This document shows positions 36,596 through 45,433 of a stretch of DNA of 64,000 nt, one piece after another; positions within the stretch are counted from its first letter, which is position 1; each line of letters starts with the position of its first letter. The notes below the pieces were generated by a model. It was not told the origin of the DNA. It did no database searches and saw only the letters and a program-made list of their open reading frames with translations. The DNA is from Clostridium celatum DSM 1785 (GTDB lineage: Bacteria > Bacillota > Clostridia > Clostridiales > Clostridiaceae). The stretch spans positions 1-64,000 of the forward strand of contig NZ_KB291655.1 of NCBI RefSeq assembly GCF_000320405.1, written 5' to 3'. The translations under genes and the position numbers were made by a program.

Positions 36596-37480
36596 CTACT
36601 CCTTTACTTTTTTAGATTTTTTTCTAAAATTCTTATTAAGTGGATTAAGCTTAATAGCTGCTAAATATATAAATATTGCTGAAAGAACTAATTGTACTAC
36701 TATAGAAATATATTCAGTATTTTGATTCATTCCAAGTTCAATTAACATATAATTAAATTCTGCCCCTAATCCCACTTGATTTATAAGCAAGCTTGCAAAG
36801 CCAGCTACTGGACTTAAATAAACTATTGGTGAAACCTTAGGCATATCGCTTATCATTGTTCCACTAGAACTTAATTTCATCATTGAAATAATAAATATTG
36901 CCCAGGCAATAACTATTATTCCTACATAAATAAATAATACTAATCCATAACTTAATGCGGTTGCTACCTTTGATGTTTTTACATATGTTGATACAAAAAC
37001 CCCTATAGAGCCTACAAATATTGTATTTACTATAAAGAATATTATAAGTTCTATAATATTGCTTAATTTCACGCCTCCTATTAATGAACATATTGCATAT
37101 AAAGGCATTGTACATATTATAAGTACTATGACTCTTAATGATGAAGCAAAAACTTTTCCAACTATAATTTGAAGTGGCGTTAATTTTGATGATAGTAATA
37201 TATCTAAAGTTTGTTTTTCACGTTCTGAACATATTGCTGTTGATGTTAATGATGGTACTATAAACATTAATAGTACAGCTTGACCAATAGCCATTACTAC
37301 ATAAAACATAACTGATGATTGTAGGTTTAATCCGTTAACAAAAACCTCTGAATTCAATGAGTTATAGTAAATTACTGCTGCAACTGATAATATTGCTATA
37401 TATGCAAATATCATTAATGTAAATTTTATACTTCTTACTGCAAGCTTGCTTTCATTTCTTAAAACTGGATTTAATCTCAC
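36596..37480 (-). CDS. ABC-2 type transporter permease
   Basis: A 294-residue membrane protein with about six segments and the ABC-2 layout (NPVLRNESKLAVRSIKFTL start, CSEREKQTLDILLSSKLTPLQIIVGKVF, the conserved coupling-helix block). It pairs with the ATPase encoded 12 nt upstream. Start is GTG with GGGGGGAG upstream. ABC-2 systems move polymers, lipids or proteins; the operon context suggests an envelope substrate rather than a nutrient. Confidence 0.9.
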   Translation of the reverse strand: MRLNPVLRNESKLAVRSIKFTLMIFAYIAILSVAAVIYYNSLNSEVFVNGLNLQSSVMFYVVMAIGQAVLLMFIVPSLTSTAICSEREKQTLDILLSSKLTPLQIIVGKVFASSLRVIVLIICTMPLYAICSLIGGVKLSNIIELIIFFIVNTIFVGSIGVFVSTYVKTSKVATALSYGLVLFIYVGIIVIAWAIFIISMMKLSSSGTMISDMPKVSPIVYLSPVAGFASLLINQVGLGAEFNYMLIELGMNQNTEYISIVVQLVLSAIFIYLAAIKLNPLNKNFRKKSKKVKE

Positions 37481-37492
37481 TATTTCTCCCCC

Positions 37493-38422
37493 CTACTCTT
37501 CATCACTATCTGCTGTTATTTGAATAAATACATCTTCTAAATTTCCAACTGATCTACTGTAATTTAAAACTGGTATATCTTTTAATACTAATGCTTTTAA
37601 AACATTACATACTTCAATATCATCTCCACTTACACTTGCAGTTATCTTATTACCATCAACTTTAATATCAGAAATATTAGGTAATTCTTTTAATATTTTA
37701 ATAGCCTCTTCTTCTTTATCCATAACAGTAAATACTATAGGGGATGCTCCTGCTGCCCTTGTCATAATTTCATCTACAGTTCCTTGACATACTATAGTTC
37801 CACCTTTAACTATTCCTATATTTGTACATACTTCTCCAAGTTCAGGTAATATATGAGATGAAACTATAATTGTTTTTCCCATATCCTTTAAATTTCTTAA
37901 AATCCCCTTCATTTCATATCTAGCCCTTGGATCCATCCCTGATGCTGGTTCATCTAAGATTAAAAGTTCTGGATTATGAACTAAACATCTTGCTAAACAT
38001 AATCTTTGCTTCATACCTCTAGATAATCCATCAACATATGCATCAGCCTTATCCTTTAAATTAACAAGCTCTAATAAATCCATAGAAAGTTTTCTTGCAT
38101 CTTCTCCTATAATTCCATAAATAGATGCATAAAACTCAAGATATTCAATTGCCTTTAAATTATCATAAACTCCAAAAAAGTCTGGCATATATCCAATTTT
38201 ATCTTTTAATGCTCTATTGTTTTTTATAGCATCAATTCCATCAACATAAACCTCTCCACTGTCTGGTGATAAAAGTCCTGAAATAATTTTCATAGTAGTA
38301 CTTTTTCCTGCCCCATTAGGTCCTATAAATCCAAATATTTCACCCTTTTTTATTTCTAAATTCAATCCATTTAAAGCTTTAAAATTGCCATAAGATTTTT
38401 CAAGATTTTTTATAACTAGCAT
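37493..38422 (-). CDS. ABC transporter ATP-binding protein
   Basis: A 309-residue ATPase: Walker A GPNGAGKST (about 36-44), Q-loop GYMPDFFGVYDNL, signature LSRGMKQR, Walker B LLILDEPASGMD and H-loop IIVSSHIL. The C-terminal extra domain (about 225-305) is common in ABC-2 exporters of the CcmA/GldA type. Its start overlaps the stop of the upstream 804-residue-frame gene by one nucleotide (TAATG), so the two are translationally coupled. Confidence 0.95.
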   Translation of the reverse strand: MLVIKNLEKSYGNFKALNGLNLEIKKGEIFGFIGPNGAGKSTTMKIISGLLSPDSGEVYVDGIDAIKNNRALKDKIGYMPDFFGVYDNLKAIEYLEFYASIYGIIGEDARKLSMDLLELVNLKDKADAYVDGLSRGMKQRLCLARCLVHNPELLILDEPASGMDPRARYEMKGILRNLKDMGKTIIVSSHILPELGEVCTNIGIVKGGTIVCQGTVDEIMTRAAGASPIVFTVMDKEEEAIKILKELPNISDIKVDGNKITASVSGDDIEVCNVLKALVLKDIPVLNYSRSVGNLEDVFIQITADSDEE

Positions 38423-40818
38423 TATTTCTCCACCCCTTTTACAACTATTTTAGGAGCCATACTATCTTCCTTATCTCTATTAACTTCAAGCTTTACTTTA
38501 ATTACATTATTTAAAGTATAATTTGAAATTTCATCTACTTTATAGCTTCCTGATGATAATAAGAATTTTTCATATTCATTACTTTTGTAATTATAGATGT
38601 AATACTCACCATTTCTTCCATATTCATATCCCCATCTATCAGTTCCAACTTTAAAAGTAACCTCTTTAATATCTATATTTTCATCAATTTTATAATCAAA
38701 GATTACTTCTCCTTGTCCATAAACAAATCCATTATAACTATCAACATAAGCATTATTATCTAAAGAATTTAATTCTGGATTAAAATATCCTTCTGGGAAA
38801 TTAATATTCCCTTCATCATCTTTAAAGTTTATACCTATATCTTGAATTATTGCTGTTGTATTAAATTTAGATACTGATTTTTTTCCTAAATTTAATCCAT
38901 ATTCTACAGGCATATCTGTTATTGCAATAATTTTTGAAATACTATTAAAATATTCATTACTACTTAATACATTTAATAAATTAGAATATCTTAAAACATA
39001 TTTATACTTAGGATCATTTTCATCCTTGCTTTTATCCCATCTTGATTGATAGTATTCATCAGTCATAATTGATGAATAACTTTCTAAACCACTAGTACTT
39101 GAAGATTTTAAATTTTCTATTTTTATTTCTTCACCACTTTTTACTTGGCCTAAATCCCAAATATTATTACCTGTTACTACTAATAATCTATTAACGTCTG
39201 TGTCTAAATTGTTTTTTATACTACCATTTAAAGTGCCATCTTTTAAGTTAAAATCTCCTTCAAATTTAGGTATAAAAACTTCTTCTCCCTTTACTTTAAA
39301 TGTTTTTATATCTGAAGCATCAGTATCTGAAAAAGTAAAGTAAGAATTATTATTACTATAAGTTGTCTTCACTCTTAATTTTGTTATTGATTCATTTCCA
39401 GCTTCTCCATAATAGTAATTATCACTATTTATATATTTCATTTCTAAATTTTCATCTTTTTCTATTACAAGATTATCTTTATACTTACTACCAATTCCTA
39501 AATAACCATTTACTTCACCTTTTCCATCTTCATTTACAGAAATAATATTTAAAGAGTTTAAAATTACATCATTTACTCTCATTTTCCCACCAATTAAGTA
39601 AATAAATATTGTAAAAGCAATTGCTAATACTGGTAGTATAACCCAAGTTAAATCTCTTCTTTTTACCATTTTTAAAACTAGATAAAGCACTATTCCTACT
39701 GTAATTGCATATATAGCTAGTATTATTACAACAGTAGTTGTGCTTAATATATTTTCTACTGGTATATAATTTAATATAGAATTAATTCCATAACTGTAAT
39801 TCCAATAATTATTTTGAGTTATATTCTCATAAACTTTATCAAATATTGGAGTTAATATATTTTGCATTAGGCTACTTGCATCTTTAGAAGATATAAAAGG
39901 TTCTGTGCCTATATCAAAAGTAGTTATTAAAATTTCACCACTTCCCTTTTTCTTAGAATATACTAACTCTTGACCATTTTCTCCATATACTACATTTGCA
40001 TCATCTATATTCAATGATGATAATATTAAATTTAAACTTTCATTTATTAACTTTACATTCTTCTCATTAGTTCCATTTGAAGAAATATTTAAAAAGCTTT
40101 TGTCTATATTATTTATAGTCTTACTCTCATTAGCTCCTGCTGATATTAATAATGTTCCTCCATTATTTACCCAAGTATTTAAAGCATCATATTGTTCTTT
40201 TTTTAAATTTGCCATATTATAATTATTTACTATTATTAAATCTAAACCATCAATATTTAAATAATTATTTCCTATAATATCTGAATTTAAATTAACAGTA
40301 TTAATTTTTCCAGCTGTTGAATAAGAGGTATTAAAGGATATTTCTCCTAAATAACCTAATGCTGTTGCATCATCAGTTAATAGCCCTGTAAAAACATTTG
40401 CATCATTAATTCGCCCTGAAAAAAGTAATAATTCTTTTTCATAAACTACTTTATTATTATTAATTAAACATATAGTTCCTTTAGTTGAATTTTCAATAAA
40501 CTTTACTGGAATTGATACATTTATATTTTCGCCTGCTTTAGCATTTACTTCTTTAGCATATGCATCATATCCACCTTGTGAATCACTAGCTACTCTTACC
40601 TCAATTTCTCCATTAAAATCTTCTGATAAATTCTCTACATTAATACCTATAGGCATATACTTTTGAGCTCTATATTTACCATCAATTCCATAATCTATAG
40701 TTACTTTATAATTACTATTCTTTTCATTTGCACTAACCTGTATATTAGGCATTATTAAGTTAAAAATAAAAATTAGTAATATATAGCTAAATATTTTTTT
40801 ACTTTTTCCTTTTTTCAT
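38422..40818 (-). CDS. Exported/membrane protein with GATase-like ectodomain, first gene of the MoxR-VWA-ABC operon
   Basis: About 798 residues. Signal peptide or anchor (FSYILLIFIFNLIMPNIQVSA), beta-sandwich, a GATase-like region (about 160-310: YLNIDGLDLIIVNNYNM, WVNNGGTLLISAGA), two membrane segments (about 350-375 and 385-405) and a large C-terminal extracellular beta-rich part. I know no firm name for it. The ATG at 40818 is used: GGGGGAG lies 4 nt before it, while a GTG six codons earlier lacks a site. The weak upstream region shows TATAAT (minus strand, 40867-40862) without a good -35. Confidence 0.75.
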   Translation of the reverse strand: MKKGKSKKIFSYILLIFIFNLIMPNIQVSANEKNSNYKVTIDYGIDGKYRAQKYMPIGINVENLSEDFNGEIEVRVASDSQGGYDAYAKEVNAKAGENINVSIPVKFIENSTKGTICLINNNKVVYEKELLLFSGRINDANVFTGLLTDDATALGYLGEISFNTSYSTAGKINTVNLNSDIIGNNYLNIDGLDLIIVNNYNMANLKKEQYDALNTWVNNGGTLLISAGANESKTINNIDKSFLNISSNGTNEKNVKLINESLNLILSSLNIDDANVVYGENGQELVYSKKKGSGEILITTFDIGTEPFISSKDASSLMQNILTPIFDKVYENITQNNYWNYSYGINSILNYIPVENILSTTTVVIILAIYAITVGIVLYLVLKMVKRRDLTWVILPVLAIAFTIFIYLIGGKMRVNDVILNSLNIISVNEDGKGEVNGYLGIGSKYKDNLVIEKDENLEMKYINSDNYYYGEAGNESITKLRVKTTYSNNNSYFTFSDTDASDIKTFKVKGEEVFIPKFEGDFNLKDGTLNGSIKNNLDTDVNRLLVVTGNNIWDLGQVKSGEEIKIENLKSSSTSGLESYSSIMTDEYYQSRWDKSKDENDPKYKYVLRYSNLLNVLSSNEYFNSISKIIAITDMPVEYGLNLGKKSVSKFNTTAIIQDIGINFKDDEGNINFPEGYFNPELNSLDNNAYVDSYNGFVYGQGEVIFDYKIDENIDIKEVTFKVGTDRWGYEYGRNGEYYIYNYKSNEYEKFLLSSGSYKVDEISNYTLNNVIKVKLEVNRDKEDSMAPKIVVKGVEK

Positions 40819-40934
40819 TAAGCTCCCCCATTTCACACTATTTGTTATTTATATACTTCATATTATATTTTACCCCATTTTTCCTTTATCTTCTTATTTT
40901 TTCCTTTAAGATTTTCTTAAAATTTTCTTACAAT

Positions 40935-40992
40935 AAAAAAAAACAAAAAGTGATTATATAACATTTAATTAAGTTACATAATCACTTTTTGT
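40935..40992 (-). terminator. Terminator of the TRIC-family gene
   Basis: Stem ACAAAAAGTGATTAT / ATAATCACTTTTTGT with a further ATAAC / GTTAC-like inner helix, and T9 at the minus-strand exit. Confidence 0.88.
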
Positions 40993-41070
40993 CCAACTTT
41001 AACAAATAAATTTATTTTATTATTTATATAATTGCTTTTATCCTATTTTAATATTAGTCTTTTTTTAAAT

Positions 41071-41670
41071 TTATGCACTTATAACCGGTAGGTTAATTTC
41101 CTTATGATAGCTTATTACCCTAATAGCTATTATAATTATTAAAGATATGAATTGAGCTGTTTCCAATCCTACCACTGGATAAATAAACCATAATATAGTT
41201 ACACCTATAACTCCTGCAACACAATAAATATCATTTTTAAATATTTGTGGTTTTCTATTAGTTATAATATCTCTAAGTACTCCACCACCAACTCCAGTTA
41301 TTCCAGCTACAAATGAAAAAACCATAAAATTATAATTACTTTCTATTGCCTTACTTGCTGCTGATACAAAAAATGCAGCTAATCCTAATGCATCAATAAA
41401 CATAAATAAATTTTTATACTTAACTTTTCCTTTTAATATTATAGCAAGTAATGCTCCTGCTATAATAAATGGTATAGTTTTATAGCTAGTAAAAAATACC
41501 GGTATACCAACATTAGTAACTATATCTCTTAATACTCCTCCACCCATTGCTGTAATTATAGCTATTATATATATTCCAAAAATATCGAACTCTTCTTCTA
41601 TAGCAACAATAGCTCCTGATACTGCAAAAGCAAAAACACCAATATACTCTAAAATAGCAATGTAGTCCAA
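41071..41670 (-). CDS. TRIC/UPF0126 family membrane protein, glycine-riboswitch controlled
   Basis: A 199-residue protein with six to seven membrane helices formed by two related halves: AMGGGVLRDIVTN (about 42-54) and GVGGGVLRDIITN (about 125-137) are the repeated GGGxxRD signature of the UPF0126/TRIC family (YadS, YicG). It is often called a cation channel by homology to animal TRIC, but a tandem glycine riboswitch directly upstream argues for handling glycine, and YicG of E. coli has been reported as a glycine transporter. The start is TTG (41670), with AGGGGGA about 6 nt upstream. Monocistronic. Confidence 0.92.
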   Translation of the reverse strand: MDYIAILEYIGVFAFAVSGAIVAIEEEFDIFGIYIIAIITAMGGGVLRDIVTNVGIPVFFTSYKTIPFIIAGALLAIILKGKVKYKNLFMFIDALGLAAFFVSAASKAIESNYNFMVFSFVAGITGVGGGVLRDIITNRKPQIFKNDIYCVAGVIGVTILWFIYPVVGLETAQFISLIIIIAIRVISYHKEINLPVISA

Positions 41671-41718
41671 CTAAAATCCCCCTTAAAAATATAGATTAAG
41701 ACTAATTATTAAAATAAT

Positions 41719-41878
41719 TGCGCCTCTGTCTTTTTACCTGAAAGATTCTCTTACTACATTTAAGATTGCTTCGTCGGTGTCTTATATGAGCTTTCCAGAG
41801 TTTTCTCAAAATTTGGTCCTTTTGCCTGAGAGTTTGCCGCACTTTCCCCTTCGGCTCTGAATTAAAACAGTATCTCCC
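41719..41878 (-). promoter_or_regulatory. Tandem glycine riboswitch
   Basis: Read on the minus strand: GGAGA at 41878, AGAGCCGAAGGGGAAAGTGC, CTCTCAGGCAAAAGGAC (end of aptamer 1), CTCTGGAAAG, GACACCGACGAAGCAA, then TTTCAGGTAAAAAGACAGAGGC (aptamer 2), split here as TTTCAGGTAAAAAG and ACAGAGGC. This is the two-aptamer glycine (gcvT) class. After it, a short AATTATT/AATAATT hairpin precedes the AGGGGGA ribosome site; with no U-run, translational control is possible. It controls the TRIC-family gene. Confidence 0.95.
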
Positions 41879-41903
41879 AAATTTATCAACGAAATACCTT
41901 TAA

Positions 41904-41932
41904 ATTATAATAAAATCTTTTTATCAATTCAA
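41904..41932 (-). promoter_or_regulatory. Promoter of the riboswitch-TRIC transcript
   Basis: Minus strand TTGAAT (41932-41927), 17-nt spacer, TATAAT (41909-41904), placing the transcript start about 20 nt before the riboswitch. Confidence 0.7.
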
Positions 41933-41956
41933 TATTTTTATATAAAATTTACTTAA

Positions 41957-42121
41957 CTATTCATCACTACATACACATATAGAAGTTTGTAACTCTATAT
42001 ATTCTTCAACACTAAGCTCACTTAAATATTTATCATAATGTTCTTCTGAGCAAAATACTCCTATTTTATTATCTACATAATCCTTATTTAACTCTTTTTT
42101 GCAATACATACACTTTTTCAT
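41957..42121 (-). CDS. Small cysteine-containing protein, 54 residues
   Basis: A short gene beginning MKKCMYCKKELNKDY and ending SICVCSDE. The CxxC knuckle, a following FCSEEHY and the terminal CVC suggest a treble-clef or zinc-ribbon-like metal site, as in small YHS/TRASH-type proteins (FCSEEH). The ribosome site AAGGAG is 8 nt before the ATG, which is strong support for such a short frame. Function unknown. It lies just upstream of the riboswitch promoter, on the same strand. Confidence 0.7.
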   Translation of the reverse strand: MKKCMYCKKELNKDYVDNKIGVFCSEEHYDKYLSELSVEEYIELQTSICVCSDE

Positions 42122-42265
42122 TTTTTATCTCTCCTTATCTTTAATTAAAATACTTTATCAGTTTGTAAATTAATTTGACTAATGTATTCAACTACTTTTA
42201 AACTTTATTATCTGCTGAAATCAATAATAAAAACCTATAAAGCAATAATTTTATTTCAAATAAAT

Positions 42266-42318
42266 ATGGCAAATGAAGATTTATATTTTCTAAGAAAATT
42301 TAATCTTTCATTTGCCAT
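42266..42318 (-). terminator. Hairpin after the 123-residue unknown gene
   Basis: ATGGCAAATGAAGATT / AATCTTTCATTTGCCAT with one bulged T, and an inner ATTTTC / GAAAAT helix. The exit is T-rich but not a clean run. Confidence 0.55.
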
Positions 42319-42373
42319 TACTAACATTACTTAAACAGCATTATTAAATTATTTACATTTCAAAACTTATGAT

Positions 42374-42745
42374 TTATGCACAACTAATTTTCTGCTTATC
42401 GAGGGTTGCATATGAATCTAATAAGTTAATAATAAAATTTCTTGTATCCGTATCTAAATTTCTTGTACTTGATATGGATTTTACTGCAAACTTCTTAATT
42501 AAAAAGCTATATGCTAGCTCTCCTATAAATAATGCTGTGTTTGTCATTCTTGAATCATTTAATAATTCTTTAAACTCTATAGTTGTTCCTTTTATATATT
42601 CCTTTGCAATATTATAAACTTCATCAATACTAATTAATTTTAATACTACATCAATATCCTTATTTATTTTACTAACAAATTTATTAATTAAACTTATATA
42701 ATTTTTCTCATGCTTTTCATTTACAAATTTTAAATTTTTCCCCAT
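42374..42745 (-). CDS. Unknown helical protein
   Basis: A 123-residue protein, mostly helical, without signal peptide or membrane segment. The only notable patches are a lysine-rich start (MGKNLKFVNEKHEKNY) and a conserved-looking helix TNTALFIGELAYSFLIKKF. I do not recognise it. AGGTGAT lies before the ATG. Single-gene unit. Confidence 0.65.
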   Translation of the reverse strand: MGKNLKFVNEKHEKNYISLINKFVSKINKDIDVVLKLISIDEVYNIAKEYIKGTTIEFKELLNDSRMTNTALFIGELAYSFLIKKFAVKSISSTRNLDTDTRNFIINLLDSYATLDKQKISCA

Positions 42746-42866
42746 AATTAATCACCTCTATGTATACATTATAGAACATAAATTTGTCAATTATGTTACA
42801 AAGTGATTAAATTTATCTTAATATTTACTTGCTTTTAATAGCCTATATTTAAGTTAGTTTACTTCT

Positions 42867-43718
42867 TTATAGATATTCCTCTATAATACTTTGAGTACCT
42901 TTATCTTCAAAATTTTTCTTAGCTAATTCTTCATACATTTCTAATACTTTATTAAGTACAGGAAGGCTTTCACCTTTTTCATCCATTACCTCTTTAGCTA
43001 TTTTCATATCTTTTATAAAATGCTTATTAAAAAATCCTGGTTCATAATCTTTTTCTATCATTTTATAACCATTATTTTGTAGTTGCCAGCTACCAGCTGC
43101 ACCTTTTGATATAGCATCTAAAACTGTTTTAGGATCAAGTCCTGACTTTTTAGCATAAATTATAGATTCTGCTACTGCAGCTATAGTTCCTGCTATGGCT
43201 ACTTGATTAGAAGCTTTACAGTTTTGTCCACTACCTGCTTCTCCAAGATAAATTATATTTTTTCCCATGCATTCAAATACATTATACATATATTCAAAAT
43301 CCTCTTTGTTTCCACCCACCATAATAGATAAAGTAGCATTCTTTGCTCCAATATCTCCGCCTGAAACTGGCGCATCTAAAATATGAAATTTATTTCCCTT
43401 TTCATATAATTTCTTTGCTAAAAGTGGTGATGATGTTGTCATATCTACTAAATATGCACCTTCTCTTGCATATTCAAATATTCCTTCTTTCCCTAAATAA
43501 ACCTCTTCTACATCCTTTGGATAGCCAACAATAGTAAATACTGCATCTGCATCCTTAACACATTCTTTAATACTGTCTTTAACTTCAATACCGTATTCCC
43601 TTAAAGGTTCACACTTTGAAAGTGTTCTACTATATACAGATACATTATGTCCACTCTTCTTTAAATTTATTGCCATAGAACTTCCCATAACCCCAGTTCC
43701 AATCCAAGCTATATTCAT
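42867..43718 (-). CDS. NAD(P)-dependent beta-hydroxyacid dehydrogenase
   Basis: A 283-residue enzyme of the 3-hydroxyisobutyrate/tartronate-semialdehyde reductase family. Nucleotide-binding GTGVMGSSMA (residues 7-16), substrate-binding DAPVSGGDIGA (about 117-127), catalytic Lys in GQNCKASNQ (about 170) and the KDMKIA region near 235. YSRT after beta-2 suggests NADP preference. It reversibly oxidises a 3-hydroxy acid; the exact substrate is unknown. GGAGG precedes the ATG. It is divergent from the MATE gene, sharing a 134-nt promoter region. Confidence 0.92.
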   Translation of the reverse strand: MNIAWIGTGVMGSSMAINLKKSGHNVSVYSRTLSKCEPLREYGIEVKDSIKECVKDADAVFTIVGYPKDVEEVYLGKEGIFEYAREGAYLVDMTTSSPLLAKKLYEKGNKFHILDAPVSGGDIGAKNATLSIMVGGNKEDFEYMYNVFECMGKNIIYLGEAGSGQNCKASNQVAIAGTIAAVAESIIYAKKSGLDPKTVLDAISKGAAGSWQLQNNGYKMIEKDYEPGFFNKHFIKDMKIAKEVMDEKGESLPVLNKVLEMYEELAKKNFEDKGTQSIIEEYL

Positions 43719-43852
43719 ATCTATACCTCCATATTTTTTTCTAATTATAATATACTTATGATATTTTTTCCACTATCCGCCACTCATTTTATACACTTTA
43801 TTTCATTAATGTTATATAATAGAAATATTGTATACTAAAGGGGGCTTATTTT

Positions 43853-45241
43853 ATGGATTTACAAAGAAGAAAAAATCTTATTTTAAAGGGAAACATTTAT
43901 AAAGTATTAGTTACACTTGCTATTCCAATTATGGCTAATAATATAATTCAATGTCTTTATAATATGGCAGATGGATTTTGGGTTAGTATGATTGGTTCTG
44001 TTGAATTTGCAGCTACATCTTTTGTATGGCCTGTTGATTTTCTATTTATTTCAATAGGTTCAGGAATTTCTATTGCTGGAACTGCTCTTTTATCTAGATT
44101 AATTGGTGCTAATAAAGCAAAAGAAGGTAAAAAATATTCTGCTCAATTATTTGCAATTTCTCTATTAACTTCTGTAATATTTACTATAATAGGTTTTATT
44201 TTAACACCATTATTTGTTAGAGCAATGGGTGCAAGTGGTGACTTAGCTCATTTCAGTAATATATATCTTAGAATTACTTTTTTGTCTTTGCCATTTTTAT
44301 TTTTTTACTTTGTTTTTAACTCAATAATGATTGCTCAAGGTAATACTACCCTTCCAACATTACTTAGTGGAATTAGCGCTATTATAAATATAGTTTTAGA
44401 TCCTATTTTTATATTTCCTTTAAAAATGGGTATTGCAGGTGCTGCTTATGCAACTCTTTTATCTAAATTTATCTTATGTGTAATGGCATTTTTTATTTTA
44501 AAGAAAAGTACATCACCATTAAAGCCATCATTTAAAAATTTTAAATTGGATTTTGTGCTTATAAAAGAAATACTTTCTATAGCTGTACCATCATCAATTG
44601 GTCAATCCGGTTCTGCTCTAGGTTTTATAGTTTTAAATAGCTTTATAGCTTCCTATGGCACCAGTACTATGGCAGCATTTGGTATGGTAAATAAAATCAC
44701 ATCATTAATTTCACAACCAGCAATGGGATTTGGTTCTGCCCTTGTTACTATAACTGGGCAAAATTTAGGTAATGGAAATATTAAACGAATAAAAGATGCA
44801 TTTAATAAAGCTTCTATAATAGTAATTATAATTACTGTTATTGGCTCCATAATAATGTACATAAATAATGATGCTATTATAAACTTTTTTATGCAATCAA
44901 AAGATGATTTAAAGGTAATTGAAGAAGGACTTACTTATTTAACTTATATACTTTTTTCAATGCCTCTTATGGGAATGTTTAGCGTTTTTCAAGGAATCTT
45001 TCAAGGATCTGGATATACAAAATATTCTATGGGAATGGAAATCGGAAGATTGTGGTTTGTTAGAATACCAATGATTTTACTGTTTAAATATTTTACTAAC
45101 GTAGGTTCTATTGGAATTTGGTTTTCTATGAGCTTTAGTAATCTTATTATTTGTATTTATGGCTTTACTAGATATAAACAAGGCCTATGGCAAAATACAC
45201 CTAAAAATATAAAAACAGCCGAAAAAGAGTGCTTTAGTTAA
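43853..45241 (+). CDS. MATE family efflux transporter
   Basis: A 462-residue protein with twelve membrane segments in two related halves and typical MATE blocks (LAIPIMANNIIQCLYNMADGFWVS; AIPSSIGQSGSALGF-like VPSSIGQSG in the second half; GMFSVFQGIFQGSG near the end). It exports cationic drugs or metabolites using Na+ or H+. AAGGGGG precedes the ATG. Monocistronic, with a perfect 17-bp terminator stem downstream. Confidence 0.94.
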   Translation: MDLQRRKNLILKGNIYKVLVTLAIPIMANNIIQCLYNMADGFWVSMIGSVEFAATSFVWPVDFLFISIGSGISIAGTALLSRLIGANKAKEGKKYSAQLFAISLLTSVIFTIIGFILTPLFVRAMGASGDLAHFSNIYLRITFLSLPFLFFYFVFNSIMIAQGNTTLPTLLSGISAIINIVLDPIFIFPLKMGIAGAAYATLLSKFILCVMAFFILKKSTSPLKPSFKNFKLDFVLIKEILSIAVPSSIGQSGSALGFIVLNSFIASYGTSTMAAFGMVNKITSLISQPAMGFGSALVTITGQNLGNGNIKRIKDAFNKASIIVIIITVIGSIIMYINNDAIINFFMQSKDDLKVIEEGLTYLTYILFSMPLMGMFSVFQGIFQGSGYTKYSMGMEIGRLWFVRIPMILLFKYFTNVGSIGIWFSMSFSNLIICIYGFTRYKQGLWQNTPKNIKTAEKECFS

Positions 45242-45324
45242 TTATAAATTAAAGCTTGAATTATAATAATATATTATAACCCATACTAAAAACCAATATA
45301 TACCGTTATCTAAATATAAAAGTA

Positions 45325-45384
45325 AAATGGCAAATTAATTATTAAAAATTCTTTTTCCTGAATTTATTAATTAATTTGCCATTT
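45325..45384. terminator. Bidirectional terminator between MATE and J-domain-like genes
   Basis: Perfect 17-bp stem AAATGGCAAATTAATTA / TAATTAATTTGCCATTT with a 26-nt loop containing CTTTTTCC. Shares the ATGGCAAAT...ATTTGCCAT core with the hairpin at 42266-42318. Confidence 0.8.
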
Positions 45385-45433
45385 ATGATTTTAATTTAAC
45401 TACTTAAAGTTTAAAACCATACTTTCACTTTAT

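Noticed and set aside
42266-45384. Mobile segment bounded by two hairpins sharing ATGGCAAAT...ATTTGCCAT
   Set aside because: The hairpins sit exactly where terminators are needed, share only a short core, and the genes between look ordinary.
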